The notes under the pieces were generated by a model. It was given only the letters and a program-made list of their open reading frames with translations. It ran no database searches and was not told where the DNA came from. From Streptomyces iranensis (GTDB taxonomy: Bacteria > Actinomycetota > Actinomycetes > Streptomycetales > Streptomycetaceae), in contig NZ_JAGGLR010000015.1 in NCBI RefSeq assembly GCF_017874715.1, positions 1 through 64,000 of the forward strand: a stretch of 64,000 nt of DNA, written 5' to 3'. The position numbers were made by a program, and so were the translations under genes. Position 1 is the stretch's first letter. Each line of letters opens with the position of its first letter. Positions 17,169-24,531 of this stretch are shown piece by piece.

Positions 17169-18296
17169 ATGAGTGGCGGCACAGCTCTTGTGAATCGACC
17201 GGTCATCACGGCCTGGTCGGCGGTATCGCCCTTCGGGATCGGCCGCGCGGCCTTCACCGAGGGGATCAGGGAACGCCGGCCCGCGGCGGCCGGACTCGAC
17301 GACGAGCGGTGGCAGGCGGCCGGGGACCGCGCCTGTCTGGTGCCCGACTTCGACCTGCGCACGGTGCTCGGGAAGAAGGGGGTCCGCTCGATGGACCGGG
17401 TGACCGGCCTCGCGGTCACCACGGTCGCCCGGCTGCTCGACGACGCGCCGCGCAACCGGTGGGTGGCCACCGGCGAGGACGCCGCCCTCGTCCTGGGCAC
17501 CACCACCGGCAGTGTGCAGAGCCAGATGGACTTCACCCGGGACTCGCTCACCGAGGAGAAGCCGTATCTGGTGGACCCGGCGCGCTTTCCCAACGCCGTC
17601 ATGAACTGCGCCGCGGGGCAGAGCGCGATCTGGCACCAGCTCAAGGGGCCGAACACCACGATCGCCGGTGGCCACGCGGCGGGTCTTTACGCCCTCAACT
17701 ACGCGCGCCGGCTGCTCACCTTCGGCCGGGCCAGGACCGTGCTGTGCGGTGCGGTCGAGGAGTTCTCGCACGCCCGCTCCTGGCTGGAGCGGCACGCACA
17801 CCGGCCGGACACCGAGGGGCCCGCGCAACTGCCCGGTGAGGGCTGCGGACTGCTGCTGGTGGAGCAGCGCGGCCCCGGCGCGCGGGACGACGCCGAACAG
17901 CCGGTGCTTGCGGAGATCCTCGCGGTGGAGATGGGCATCGCCCTGGACGGCGGGGTCCGCCCCGCGCTGGCGACCTGTCTGCGCCGGGCCCTGGGCCGTG
18001 CGGGGGTGCGCCCGGAGGAGATCTGGGCGGTCTCCACCAGTGAGGCGCCCGGCCCGTCCGGGGAGCAGGAGCGGGCCGCCGTGGCGGAGGCCGCCGAGGG
18101 AGCGGACCCCGTCCACCTCACTCAGGCCGCGCTCATCGGGGACACCGGGGCCGCGGCGGCGGCGTTCCAGATCGCCGGGGTGCTGGTGCACGCCGAAACC
18201 ACCCCCGAGGCCGCCGACCGGGTGGCGCTGGTGACCTCCGTCGACCGTGACGGCGCGGTCGGCTGCGCCCTGCTGCGTCTGGCCGGTCCGCGATGA
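17169..18296 (+). CDS. Ketosynthase-fold protein with His in place of the catalytic Cys
   Basis: The product (375 aa) has the full-length KS scaffold (PVITAWSAVSPFGIG, TTTGSVQSQMDF). Its active-site stretch reads GPNTTIAGGHAAGLYALN, which puts His where the nucleophilic Cys should be. The downstream HGTGT and GHTxG motifs are replaced (AVSTSEAPG, LIGDTGAAAA). It is therefore a second chain-length-factor-like subunit, likely the partner of KS-alpha (11886). A 31-bp gap with GACGGAGC before the start separates it from the thioesterase gene. Confidence 0.8.
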   Translation: MSGGTALVNRPVITAWSAVSPFGIGRAAFTEGIRERRPAAAGLDDERWQAAGDRACLVPDFDLRTVLGKKGVRSMDRVTGLAVTTVARLLDDAPRNRWVATGEDAALVLGTTTGSVQSQMDFTRDSLTEEKPYLVDPARFPNAVMNCAAGQSAIWHQLKGPNTTIAGGHAAGLYALNYARRLLTFGRARTVLCGAVEEFSHARSWLERHAHRPDTEGPAQLPGEGCGLLLVEQRGPGARDDAEQPVLAEILAVEMGIALDGGVRPALATCLRRALGRAGVRPEEIWAVSTSEAPGPSGEQERAAVAEAAEGADPVHLTQAALIGDTGAAAAAFQIAGVLVHAETTPEAADRVALVTSVDRDGAVGCALLRLAGPR

Positions 18297-18718
18297 CCGG
18301 GGCCGCGGGGGTGGCGGGTGCCGGGCCGAGCAGTCCGATCGCCGCGCGGGTGGAGGTCGTCCGTCCGGCCGCCGCCGACAGCCGGGGCAAGGTGCGTGCG
18401 GTGACGGCCGTCACGGTGGGCGAGGACGAGGCGGTCTTCCCCGGGCACTACCCGGGCTTCCCCATCTTCCCCGGGGTCTGCGTGATCGAGTGCGTGCACC
18501 TCAGCGGTCTGCGGACCCCGCCGCCCGGCTCGGCCGGTCTGGAGCTGGTGGCGGTGGAGAGCACGCGGTTCCTCAGGCCGGTCTTCCCGGGCAACCGGCT
18601 GGAGGTGGAGCTGGTGTGGACCGGTGGGTCCGGGGCGTGGCGGTGCGCCGCCAAGGTGGCCACCGAGCGCGGTGCCGCCGCCCAGGTCAGATTGCGGTTC
18701 ACGGCCGAGGAGGCGTGA
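18293..18718 (+). CDS. FabZ/FabA-like dehydratase with intact His and Glu
   Basis: The product (141 aa) is a hot-dog dehydratase for 3-hydroxyacyl-ACP. The motif FPGHYPGFPIFPGVCVIECV contains both the catalytic His and the Glu on the central helix. It overlaps the preceding KS-fold gene by four bases and the next gene by one base, so it is probably made in equal amounts with the His-less FabZ-like protein encoded next. Together they may form a heteromeric dehydratase supplying the trans double bonds of the acyl chain. Confidence 0.85.
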   Translation: MTGAAGVAGAGPSSPIAARVEVVRPAAADSRGKVRAVTAVTVGEDEAVFPGHYPGFPIFPGVCVIECVHLSGLRTPPPGSAGLELVAVESTRFLRPVFPGNRLEVELVWTGGSGAWRCAAKVATERGAAAQVRLRFTAEEA

Positions 18719-19212
18719 TGATCGGTCAGGTCGAGATCAGAAAGGTGCTGCCGCACCGGTTCCCGATGCTGCTGCTGGACCGGGTGACCGAAGTGGTCCC
18801 GGGGCAGCGGGTGACCGCCGTGAAGGCCGTGACCTGCAATGAGCCCTGGTACCAGGGGCTCGGACCGGACGCGGCGGCGGAGGCCTACGCCTATCCGCGG
18901 GTGCTGCTGCTGGAGTCCTGGTGCCAGTCGGCCGGGCTGCTGGCCACCTGGGAGTCGCCGGATCCCGATGTGCTCGCGGGCCAGGTCATGCTCTTCGGAA
19001 GCGTGTCCGGGGTCGAGTACCACCGGCCGGTGCTGCCGGGGGACGTACTGGAACACCGGGCGTCCATCACCCGGGTGGTGGACGACACCGTGATCATCGA
19101 GGGCGGTTCCACGGTGGCCGGTGAGCCCGCTCTGACGGTCGGCCTCGCGGTGCTGGCCTTCCGCCCGGCGGGGGAGCTGCGGCCCGGGGACCCGGCCCCC
19201 GCCTTCGCCTGA
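18718..19212 (+). CDS. FabZ-like hot-dog protein lacking the catalytic His
   Basis: The product (164 aa) follows FabZ closely at the N-terminus (VLPHRFPMLLLDRVTEVVPG, VKAVTCNEPWYQG). The GHFPG motif is replaced by GLGPDAAAE, so the catalytic His is missing, while the helix Glu remains (RVLLLESWCQSAG). It should be the partner subunit of the preceding dehydratase. Its closest relative in the window is the leftward gene at 59374, a likely duplicate. Confidence 0.8.
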   Translation: MIGQVEIRKVLPHRFPMLLLDRVTEVVPGQRVTAVKAVTCNEPWYQGLGPDAAAEAYAYPRVLLLESWCQSAGLLATWESPDPDVLAGQVMLFGSVSGVEYHRPVLPGDVLEHRASITRVVDDTVIIEGGSTVAGEPALTVGLAVLAFRPAGELRPGDPAPAFA

Positions 19213-19268
19213 TCCCTGGCAACAGACATCCGGTCCCACGCGGCCGGCCGAATCGCTTTGGAGAGCCA

Positions 19269-20015
19269 ATGGCAGAGAACGCATCCCGGGTGGCGCTGGT
19301 CACCGGCGGTTCACGGGGAATCGGCCGGGCGACGGTGGAGCGTCTGGCGCGGGACGGCTTCGATGTCGCCTTCTGCTACCGGTCGAACGAGGCGGCCGCC
19401 CTGGAGCTGGAGAAAGAGGTCACGGAGACCGGGGTCCGGGTACTCAGCCGCAAGGTCGAAGTCCGTGACGCCGAGGCGGTGCGTGCGCTGGTCGCGGAGA
19501 CCGAGCAGACGCTGGGTCCGATCGACGTGGCCGTGACCGCCGCCGGTATCACCCGTGACAATCCCCTGCTGCTGATGAAGGACGACGAATGGCATGACGT
19601 GCTGGACGTCAACCTCGACGGGGTCTACCACGTCTGCCGCTCCGTGGTGTTCGGCATGATGAAGCGGAAGAGCGGGGTGATCGTCAATATCTCCTCGGTC
19701 GCCGGTGTGTACGGCAACGCCACCCAGTCCAACTACTCGGCCTCCAAGGCCGGGATCATCGGGTTCTCCCGGGCCCTGGCCAAGGAGGTCGGGCGGTACG
19801 GAATACGCGCCAATGTCGTCGCCCCGGGGTTCATCGACACCGATATGACCTCCGTGCTCACCGGCCAGGTGAAGGACAAGGCGCTGGAGTCGGTGCCGCT
19901 CGGGCGGCTGGGGCGGGCCGATGAGGTCGCCGACCTCGTCTCGTACCTCGTCTCGGACCGTGCGGCCTATGTCACGGGCTCCGTCGTCCAGATCGACGGC
20001 GGCATCACCATCTAG
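19269..20015 (+). CDS. 3-oxoacyl-ACP reductase (FabG-like ketoreductase)
   Basis: The product (248 aa) is a classical short-chain dehydrogenase with the NADPH-binding GGSRGIGR, the NAAG-like AAGITRD, catalytic Ser in VNISSVAG, and Tyr/Lys in NYSASKAGI. The C-terminal VQIDGGITI is typical of FabG. It reduces the 3-oxoacyl-ACP made by the ketosynthases, ahead of dehydration. The ATG at 19269 has GGAGAG upstream. A 56-bp gap follows the FabZ-like gene. Confidence 0.92.
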   Translation: MAENASRVALVTGGSRGIGRATVERLARDGFDVAFCYRSNEAAALELEKEVTETGVRVLSRKVEVRDAEAVRALVAETEQTLGPIDVAVTAAGITRDNPLLLMKDDEWHDVLDVNLDGVYHVCRSVVFGMMKRKSGVIVNISSVAGVYGNATQSNYSASKAGIIGFSRALAKEVGRYGIRANVVAPGFIDTDMTSVLTGQVKDKALESVPLGRLGRADEVADLVSYLVSDRAAYVTGSVVQIDGGITI

Positions 20016-20041
20016 CTTCGCCCCGAACCCAGGAGGTTTCG

Positions 20042-20755
20042 TTGGCCGTCAAACCACCGCGCTGGTATTTCTCACTCCGCAGCCCCTATTCCTGGCTCGC
20101 CTACCGTGAACTCACCGAGAACGCGCCCGATGTGGCGGACGCGATCGAATGGCGCCCGTACTGGGAGCCGGACGAGGTGAGCGAGCGCATGCTGGCCGAC
20201 GCCGGGATCCACCTCCCTTACGTCGCGATGTCGAAGGAGAAGCACTTCTACATCCTGCAGGACGTCAAGCGGGCGACCATCGAGCGTGGTCTGTCGGTGG
20301 TCTGGCCGATCGACACCGCTCCCAACTGGGACGTTTCCCATCTCGCCTATCTGGTCGCCGAGGACGCCGGCCGCGGGCGGGACTTCATCGACGCCGTGTA
20401 CCGGGCCCGCTGGGAGAACGGCATCGACATCTCCGAACGCGCCACCATGGCCGCGATCGGCCATGAACTCGGCCTCGACCCCGACGCGTTGGACGGTGCG
20501 GTCGACAATCCGGAGATCCGCCGCCGGGGCATCGAGGCGCTGCGGGCGGTGGACCGCGACGGAGTGTTCGGAGTGCCGTTCTTCATCCACCGGCACGACA
20601 AGTTCTGGGGACTGGACCGGCTCTCGGGTTTCGTCGCGAGCGTCCGTGCCAGGACCCGGACCGCCGCCATGGAACAGCGGGAGAACGATCGCGGGGTCGA
20701 ACCCGCCCTGCTCGTCCCGGCCGGTGACGCGGGCCACGCCGGTGGCTGCGGCTGA
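20042..20755 (+). CDS. DsbA-fold isomerase (2-hydroxychromene-2-carboxylate isomerase type), TTG start
   Basis: The product (237 aa) has a thioredoxin/GST-kappa-like DsbA fold. In place of CxxC it has SPYS near the N-terminus (WYFSLRSPYSWLAYREL), as in the glutathione-dependent isomerase branch, so it is not a disulfide oxidase. The C-terminal GVFGVPFFIH is typical. In cinnamoyl-lipid pathways such isomerases convert a trans to a cis double bond so that the triene can close to a benzene ring; I infer the same role. The start is TTG (20042), strongly supported by AGGAGG five bases upstream. Confidence 0.85.
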   Translation: MAVKPPRWYFSLRSPYSWLAYRELTENAPDVADAIEWRPYWEPDEVSERMLADAGIHLPYVAMSKEKHFYILQDVKRATIERGLSVVWPIDTAPNWDVSHLAYLVAEDAGRGRDFIDAVYRARWENGIDISERATMAAIGHELGLDPDALDGAVDNPEIRRRGIEALRAVDRDGVFGVPFFIHRHDKFWGLDRLSGFVASVRARTRTAAMEQRENDRGVEPALLVPAGDAGHAGGCG

Positions 20756-20773
20756 CCGGCCCCGTTCACAAAG

Positions 20774-20818
20774 ACCCGACAGACCCGACAGACCGAACAG
20801 ACCCGACAGATCCGTCAG
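20774..20818 (+). repeat. Five tandem copies of a 9-bp unit before mbtH
   Basis: The 78-bp gap between the isomerase gene and mbtH contains ACCCGACAG, ACCCGACAG, ACCGAACAG, ACCCGACAG and ATCCGTCAG head to tail. The array ends 15 bases before the mbtH start codon, so it lies in the ribosome-binding region. Confidence 0.85.
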
Positions 20819-20833
20819 AAAGGCGATCACGCG

Positions 20834-21040
20834 ATGAGCAACCCCTTCGAGGACGAGAACGGCAGCTACTACGTGCTGGTCAACGACGAGCAGCAGCACT
20901 CGCTGTGGCCGGCCTTCGCGGAGGTACCCGCGGGCTGGACCGTCGTCCATGGCCAGGACAACCGCCAGGCGTGCCTGGACTACATCAACGAGAACTGGAC
21001 CGACATGCGGCCCAAGAGCCTGATCGAGGCGATGGGCTGA
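20834..21040 (+). CDS. mbtH: MbtH-like protein
   Basis: The product (68 aa) has all the family marks: NPFEDENGSYYVLVNDEQQ, HSLWPAFAEVPAGW and the C-terminal YINENWTDMRPKSL. MbtH proteins bind NRPS adenylation domains and help their folding and activity. This is the only copy in the window, so it should serve all three NRPSs. It is the last gene of the PKS operon, followed directly by a strong terminator. Confidence 0.97.
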   Translation: MSNPFEDENGSYYVLVNDEQQHSLWPAFAEVPAGWTVVHGQDNRQACLDYINENWTDMRPKSLIEAMG

Positions 21041-21061
21041 CGCCCGTCACGCCCTCCCGTG

Positions 21062-21097
21062 CCACGGGGCCCGACATTCCGATGTCGGGCCCCGTGG
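21062..21097 (+). terminator. Strong terminator of the PKS-mbtH operon
   Basis: A perfect 16-bp stem (CCACGGGGCCCGACAT with its complement, 21062-21077 and 21082-21097) closes on the tetraloop TCCG, 22 bp after the mbtH stop codon. Confidence 0.9.
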
Positions 21098-21201
21098 TGT
21101 GTGTCTGGCAGGTTGCTGCGTGACATGCGGGCAGCACGGTCCGAGAGGGACGATCCGGACTACTGTTGACGCACTGTTCATCGCACCCGGGGGAACGTGC
21201 C

Positions 21202-23289
21202 ATGACCTTGCTGGCTGCCACCAGCATCGACGACCTGTCCTTCGGGTTGCTGATCGTGCTGATCGCCGTATCGTCGCTGGGCGTCTTCGTCTTCGGCGTC
21301 TCGGCGATATCCGGTCGGCTGCTCGGCATCCGGGTGGGCCCGCTGCGCGCCCTCGGCGCCGGTCTGGTCGGGCTGGGCGCGATGCTCGTCTTCAAGCCGA
21401 CCATGCACGACCAGCAGAGCATGGGCGTGCTGTACGGCGTGCAGGTCGGGGTGTCCGTACTCGCCGCGATGGCCACCCTGGTGCTGGCCGAGGTCTTTCT
21501 GCCGCGCGGCAGCTGGGCGCTGCCCATGCGGCTGTGGCGCGCGATGCGCAGCCGGCTGCGACGCACCCGCCGCTATTCGCAGATCAGCCGGATCTTCATG
21601 CGCCACGGGCTGAGCCGTCCGCTGCGCAGCCGGCACAGTCTGGAACGGGCCCTGCAGCCGGGCGAGTTCGGCGAGCGGATGGCCAGGGGGCTGCGGCTGG
21701 CGCTGGAGGAGTGCGGCGGGGCCTTCATCAAACTGGGCCAGCTGCTGTCCACCCGGCGCGATCTGCTGCCCCCGCACTTCATCGACGAACTCAGCCGTCT
21801 GCAGAGCGATGTGGCGCCCGCGCCGTGGGGGGACGTGGCGGCGCTGCTGCGCGCGGAGCTGGGCAGGCCGGTGGAGGACGCCTTCGAGTGGATCGAGCAG
21901 GTCCCGCTCGCGGCCGCCTCGATCGCCCAGGTCCACCGCGCCAAGCTGCGCGGAGGTCCGGTGGTCGTGGTGAAGGTCCAGCGCCCGGGGATCCGCGAGC
22001 TGGTCGAGCGCGACCTGGACATCGTCGTCGCGGTCAGCCGCGGCCTCCAGCAGCGGTCCCGGTCCTCCCACGCCATGGGGCTGCGGGATCTGGGCGACGG
22101 TTTCTCCGCGTCGGTGCGGGAGGAGCTGGACTTCCGGATCGAGGCCAACAACGCCGCGGTGGTGGCGGCGTCCTGCGGCGGGTACGAGGCGGACGCCCTG
22201 GTGCGCGTGCCACGGGTGTACGAGGAGTTCACCACGGCCAGGGTGCTGGTCCAGGAGTGGCTGGAGGGGGTCACCTTCGACCGTGCGGCGGCCGTCGCGG
22301 ACCGCAAGGGGCAGGACCGCCACCAGATCGCCCGGACCGCCTTCGCCGCCATGCTCCACCAGATCCTGAAGGCGGGGGTGTTCCACGCCGATCCGCATCC
22401 GGGCAATGTGCTGCTGCTCGACGACGGGCGGATCGGCCTGCTCGACTTCGGCTCGGTGGGCCGTATCGACCCGTCCGTACGCCATGCCCTCCAGGAGATG
22501 CTGGTGGCCGTCGACCGCGGCGACCGGGCCGGTCTGCACGACGCGCTGATGGCCCTGCTCGGCACGAGGGCCACCAGGAGCGAGGACCTGATGCTCAACT
22601 CGCTGCTGCTGGAGCGTGAGCTGGGGCAGTTCATGGCCCAGCACCTGGGGGCGGGCGCGCGGCCGGACACCGAGATGTTCACCGCGCTGTTCCAGCTGCT
22701 CGCCCGGTTCGGTCTCGCCGTGCCGCCGGAGGTGGCCGCCGTCTTCCGGGCCCTGGCGACCATCGAGGGCACCCTGGGCCGGATCACCCCCGACTTCAAC
22801 ATGATCGACGAGGCTCGGGCGATCGCCGTGGACCTCCTCACCGACCGGCTGCGGTTCCGCGCCACGGGTACCGGGAGCGAGGAGGAGGGCGGGATCGCGT
22901 CCGGGTTCTCATCGCTGGCGCGGAGCGCGACCCATGAGTTCCTGTCCGCGCTGCCGATGCTTCGGCGGCTGCCCAGGAGGGCGGAGCGGATCAGCGCGTC
23001 GCTGGAGGAGGGGCGGTTCACGGTCCGGGTGCGGGTGCTCGCCGACGAGCGGGAGCGGCGCTTCGTCTCCGGGCTGATCCACCAGATGACGGTCACGCTG
23101 CTGGGGGCCTGCACGGGGCTGATGGGGGTGGTCCTGGTGGTGTTCGGCACCGGGCGCGGGCCCCGGGTCACCGCGGAGGTGGAGCTGTTCCCGCTGCTCG
23201 GCTATCAGATGCTCGCGGTCAGTGCGATCCTCATGCTGCGCGCCCTCTACACCGCGTTACGCCGGCCGAACACCCACGACACGTTCTAG
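21202..23289 (+). CDS. ABC1/UbiB-type atypical protein kinase, membrane-anchored
   Basis: The product (695 aa) belongs to the ABC1/AarF/UbiB family. Three hydrophobic segments lie in the first 95 residues and two at the C-terminus (TVTLLGACTGLMGVVLVVFG, LFPLLGYQMLAVSAILMLRA). The core has the KxGQ motif (FIKLGQLLSTRRDLLP), the Ala-rich loop AAASIAQVHRA, Lys in VVVKVQRPG and the HADPHPGNVLLLDDGRIGLL-DFG metal site. UbiB-type proteins act in isoprenoid-quinone or lipid metabolism as ATPases. Its place between mbtH and the Hpg operon is unusual, and a link to the pathway is not proven. One TTA codon occurs (23257-23259, near the C-terminus). The ATG at 21202 has GGGGGA upstream. Confidence 0.87.
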   Translation: MTLLAATSIDDLSFGLLIVLIAVSSLGVFVFGVSAISGRLLGIRVGPLRALGAGLVGLGAMLVFKPTMHDQQSMGVLYGVQVGVSVLAAMATLVLAEVFLPRGSWALPMRLWRAMRSRLRRTRRYSQISRIFMRHGLSRPLRSRHSLERALQPGEFGERMARGLRLALEECGGAFIKLGQLLSTRRDLLPPHFIDELSRLQSDVAPAPWGDVAALLRAELGRPVEDAFEWIEQVPLAAASIAQVHRAKLRGGPVVVVKVQRPGIRELVERDLDIVVAVSRGLQQRSRSSHAMGLRDLGDGFSASVREELDFRIEANNAAVVAASCGGYEADALVRVPRVYEEFTTARVLVQEWLEGVTFDRAAAVADRKGQDRHQIARTAFAAMLHQILKAGVFHADPHPGNVLLLDDGRIGLLDFGSVGRIDPSVRHALQEMLVAVDRGDRAGLHDALMALLGTRATRSEDLMLNSLLLERELGQFMAQHLGAGARPDTEMFTALFQLLARFGLAVPPEVAAVFRALATIEGTLGRITPDFNMIDEARAIAVDLLTDRLRFRATGTGSEEEGGIASGFSSLARSATHEFLSALPMLRRLPRRAERISASLEEGRFTVRVRVLADERERRFVSGLIHQMTVTLLGACTGLMGVVLVVFGTGRGPRVTAEVELFPLLGYQMLAVSAILMLRALYTALRRPNTHDTF

Positions 23290-23386
23290 CCCCCCGGGGC
23301 CGGGGCGAACCCCGGCCGACGCGGTACGGGACATCCGGTGGGCCCGCCCGCGACACGTTCTGCGGGGCATCCGGTGGGCACATCAG

Positions 23387-23415
23387 CGGACCGGCTCCCG
23401 GGCGGAGCCGGTCCG
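23387..23415. terminator. Bidirectional terminator between the ABC1 kinase gene and tyrA
   Basis: CGGACCGGCTCC (23387-23398) pairs with GGAGCCGGTCCG (23404-23415) around the loop CGGGC. It sits seven bases from the tyrA stop, between convergent genes. The preceding 100 bp also contain short direct repeats (CGACACGTTCT at 23278 and 23350; CATCCGGTGGGC twice). Confidence 0.75.
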
Positions 23416-23421
23416 GATTCC

Positions 23422-24531
23422 TCAGGCGTCGCCGACCAGCAGCGGCTTCTCCCGCATGGTCCAGCCGTTGGCGTCCAGCACCCGCCGTACGCCCGCGACG
23501 GAGGTCGACTCCACGAGCAGTTCGACCAGGCCGCGCGGCTGGTCGAGGGAGTGCTCGATGCGCACGTCCTCGATGTTGACGCCGGCCTCGCCGACGGTGG
23601 AGAACAGCCGGGCCAGCGCCCCGGGCTGGTCCGGGACGGCCACCGGGATCGCCACGTACTCGGCGGGCCGTGAACGCTGTTTGTGCGGTACGCGGGCGTG
23701 GCCCCGGTTGCCGCGCCGCAGCAACTCCTGGAGATCGGCGGCGGCCTGCCGGCGCCCCTCGGACTCCGTGCCGGGCAGCGCCCGCAGGGCGGCGATCAGT
23801 TGCTCCAGATCCTTGGCGTAGTCGTCGAGGACGTCGGCCACCGCGTCGGCGTTCGCGGTCAGGATGTCGCTCCACAGGGCGGGTTCGCCCGCCGCGATGC
23901 GGGTGACGTCCCGCAGCCCCTGTCCCGACACCCGGATGTGCTCGGTCTCGGCGTGCTCCAGCCGGGCCGCCATCATCGAGGCGACCAGATGCGGTGCGTG
24001 CGAGGTCAGGGCGACGGCGCGGTCATGGGCGTCGGTGTCCATCAGGACGGGGACGCCACCGCACAGCGAGACCAGCTCCAGCCCCCGGTTGAGCGCCGAG
24101 CGATCGGTGAGGGGCGAGGGGGTCAGCACCCAGGGGCGCCCCTCGAAGAGGTCGGCGCGGGCCGCGAGCGGACCGGAGCGCTCGGCGCCGGCCAGCGGAT
24201 GTCCGCCGATGTAGCGGGACGGATCGCCACCGGCCGCGCGGACCTCCTCGTGCGGCCGCACCTTGACGCTGGCCACATCGGTGTAGGTGTGCGCCAGCCC
24301 GTCCCGCTGACAGCGGGCGAGCACGGTGCCGATGCTCGCGGGCGGCACCGCGAGGACGGCGAGGTCCACCTGCCCGTCGGGCATCTCCAGCGAGCCCGCC
24401 CCCAGGGCCTCGGCGGTCCTGGCGGCCGTGGTGTCGGCGTCGTCCAGGTACACCAGGACGCCCCAGCGGCTCAGAGCGAGGGCGATGGACGTCCCGATCA
24501 GCCCGGTTCCGACGACGACGGCGGTTCTCAT
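23422..24531 (-). CDS. tyrA: Prephenate dehydrogenase with ACT domain
   Basis: The product (369 aa) makes 4-hydroxyphenylpyruvate from prephenate, the substrate of HmaS. The N-terminal NAD-binding fold is VVVGTGLIGTSIALALSRWG, and the catalytic region is IGGHPLAGAERSG. The helical dimerisation domain contains LTSHAPHLVASMMAA, and the C-terminal ACT domain covers about residues 290-365 (PVAVPDQPGALARLFSTVGE). The ATG overlaps the stop of the preceding fusion gene (ATGA), so it is the third gene of a coupled Hpg operon. Whether the ACT domain still gives tyrosine feedback cannot be told. Confidence 0.93.
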   Translation of the reverse strand: MRTAVVVGTGLIGTSIALALSRWGVLVYLDDADTTAARTAEALGAGSLEMPDGQVDLAVLAVPPASIGTVLARCQRDGLAHTYTDVASVKVRPHEEVRAAGGDPSRYIGGHPLAGAERSGPLAARADLFEGRPWVLTPSPLTDRSALNRGLELVSLCGGVPVLMDTDAHDRAVALTSHAPHLVASMMAARLEHAETEHIRVSGQGLRDVTRIAAGEPALWSDILTANADAVADVLDDYAKDLEQLIAALRALPGTESEGRRQAAADLQELLRRGNRGHARVPHKQRSRPAEYVAIPVAVPDQPGALARLFSTVGEAGVNIEDVRIEHSLDQPRGLVELLVESTSVAGVRRVLDANGWTMREKPLLVGDA

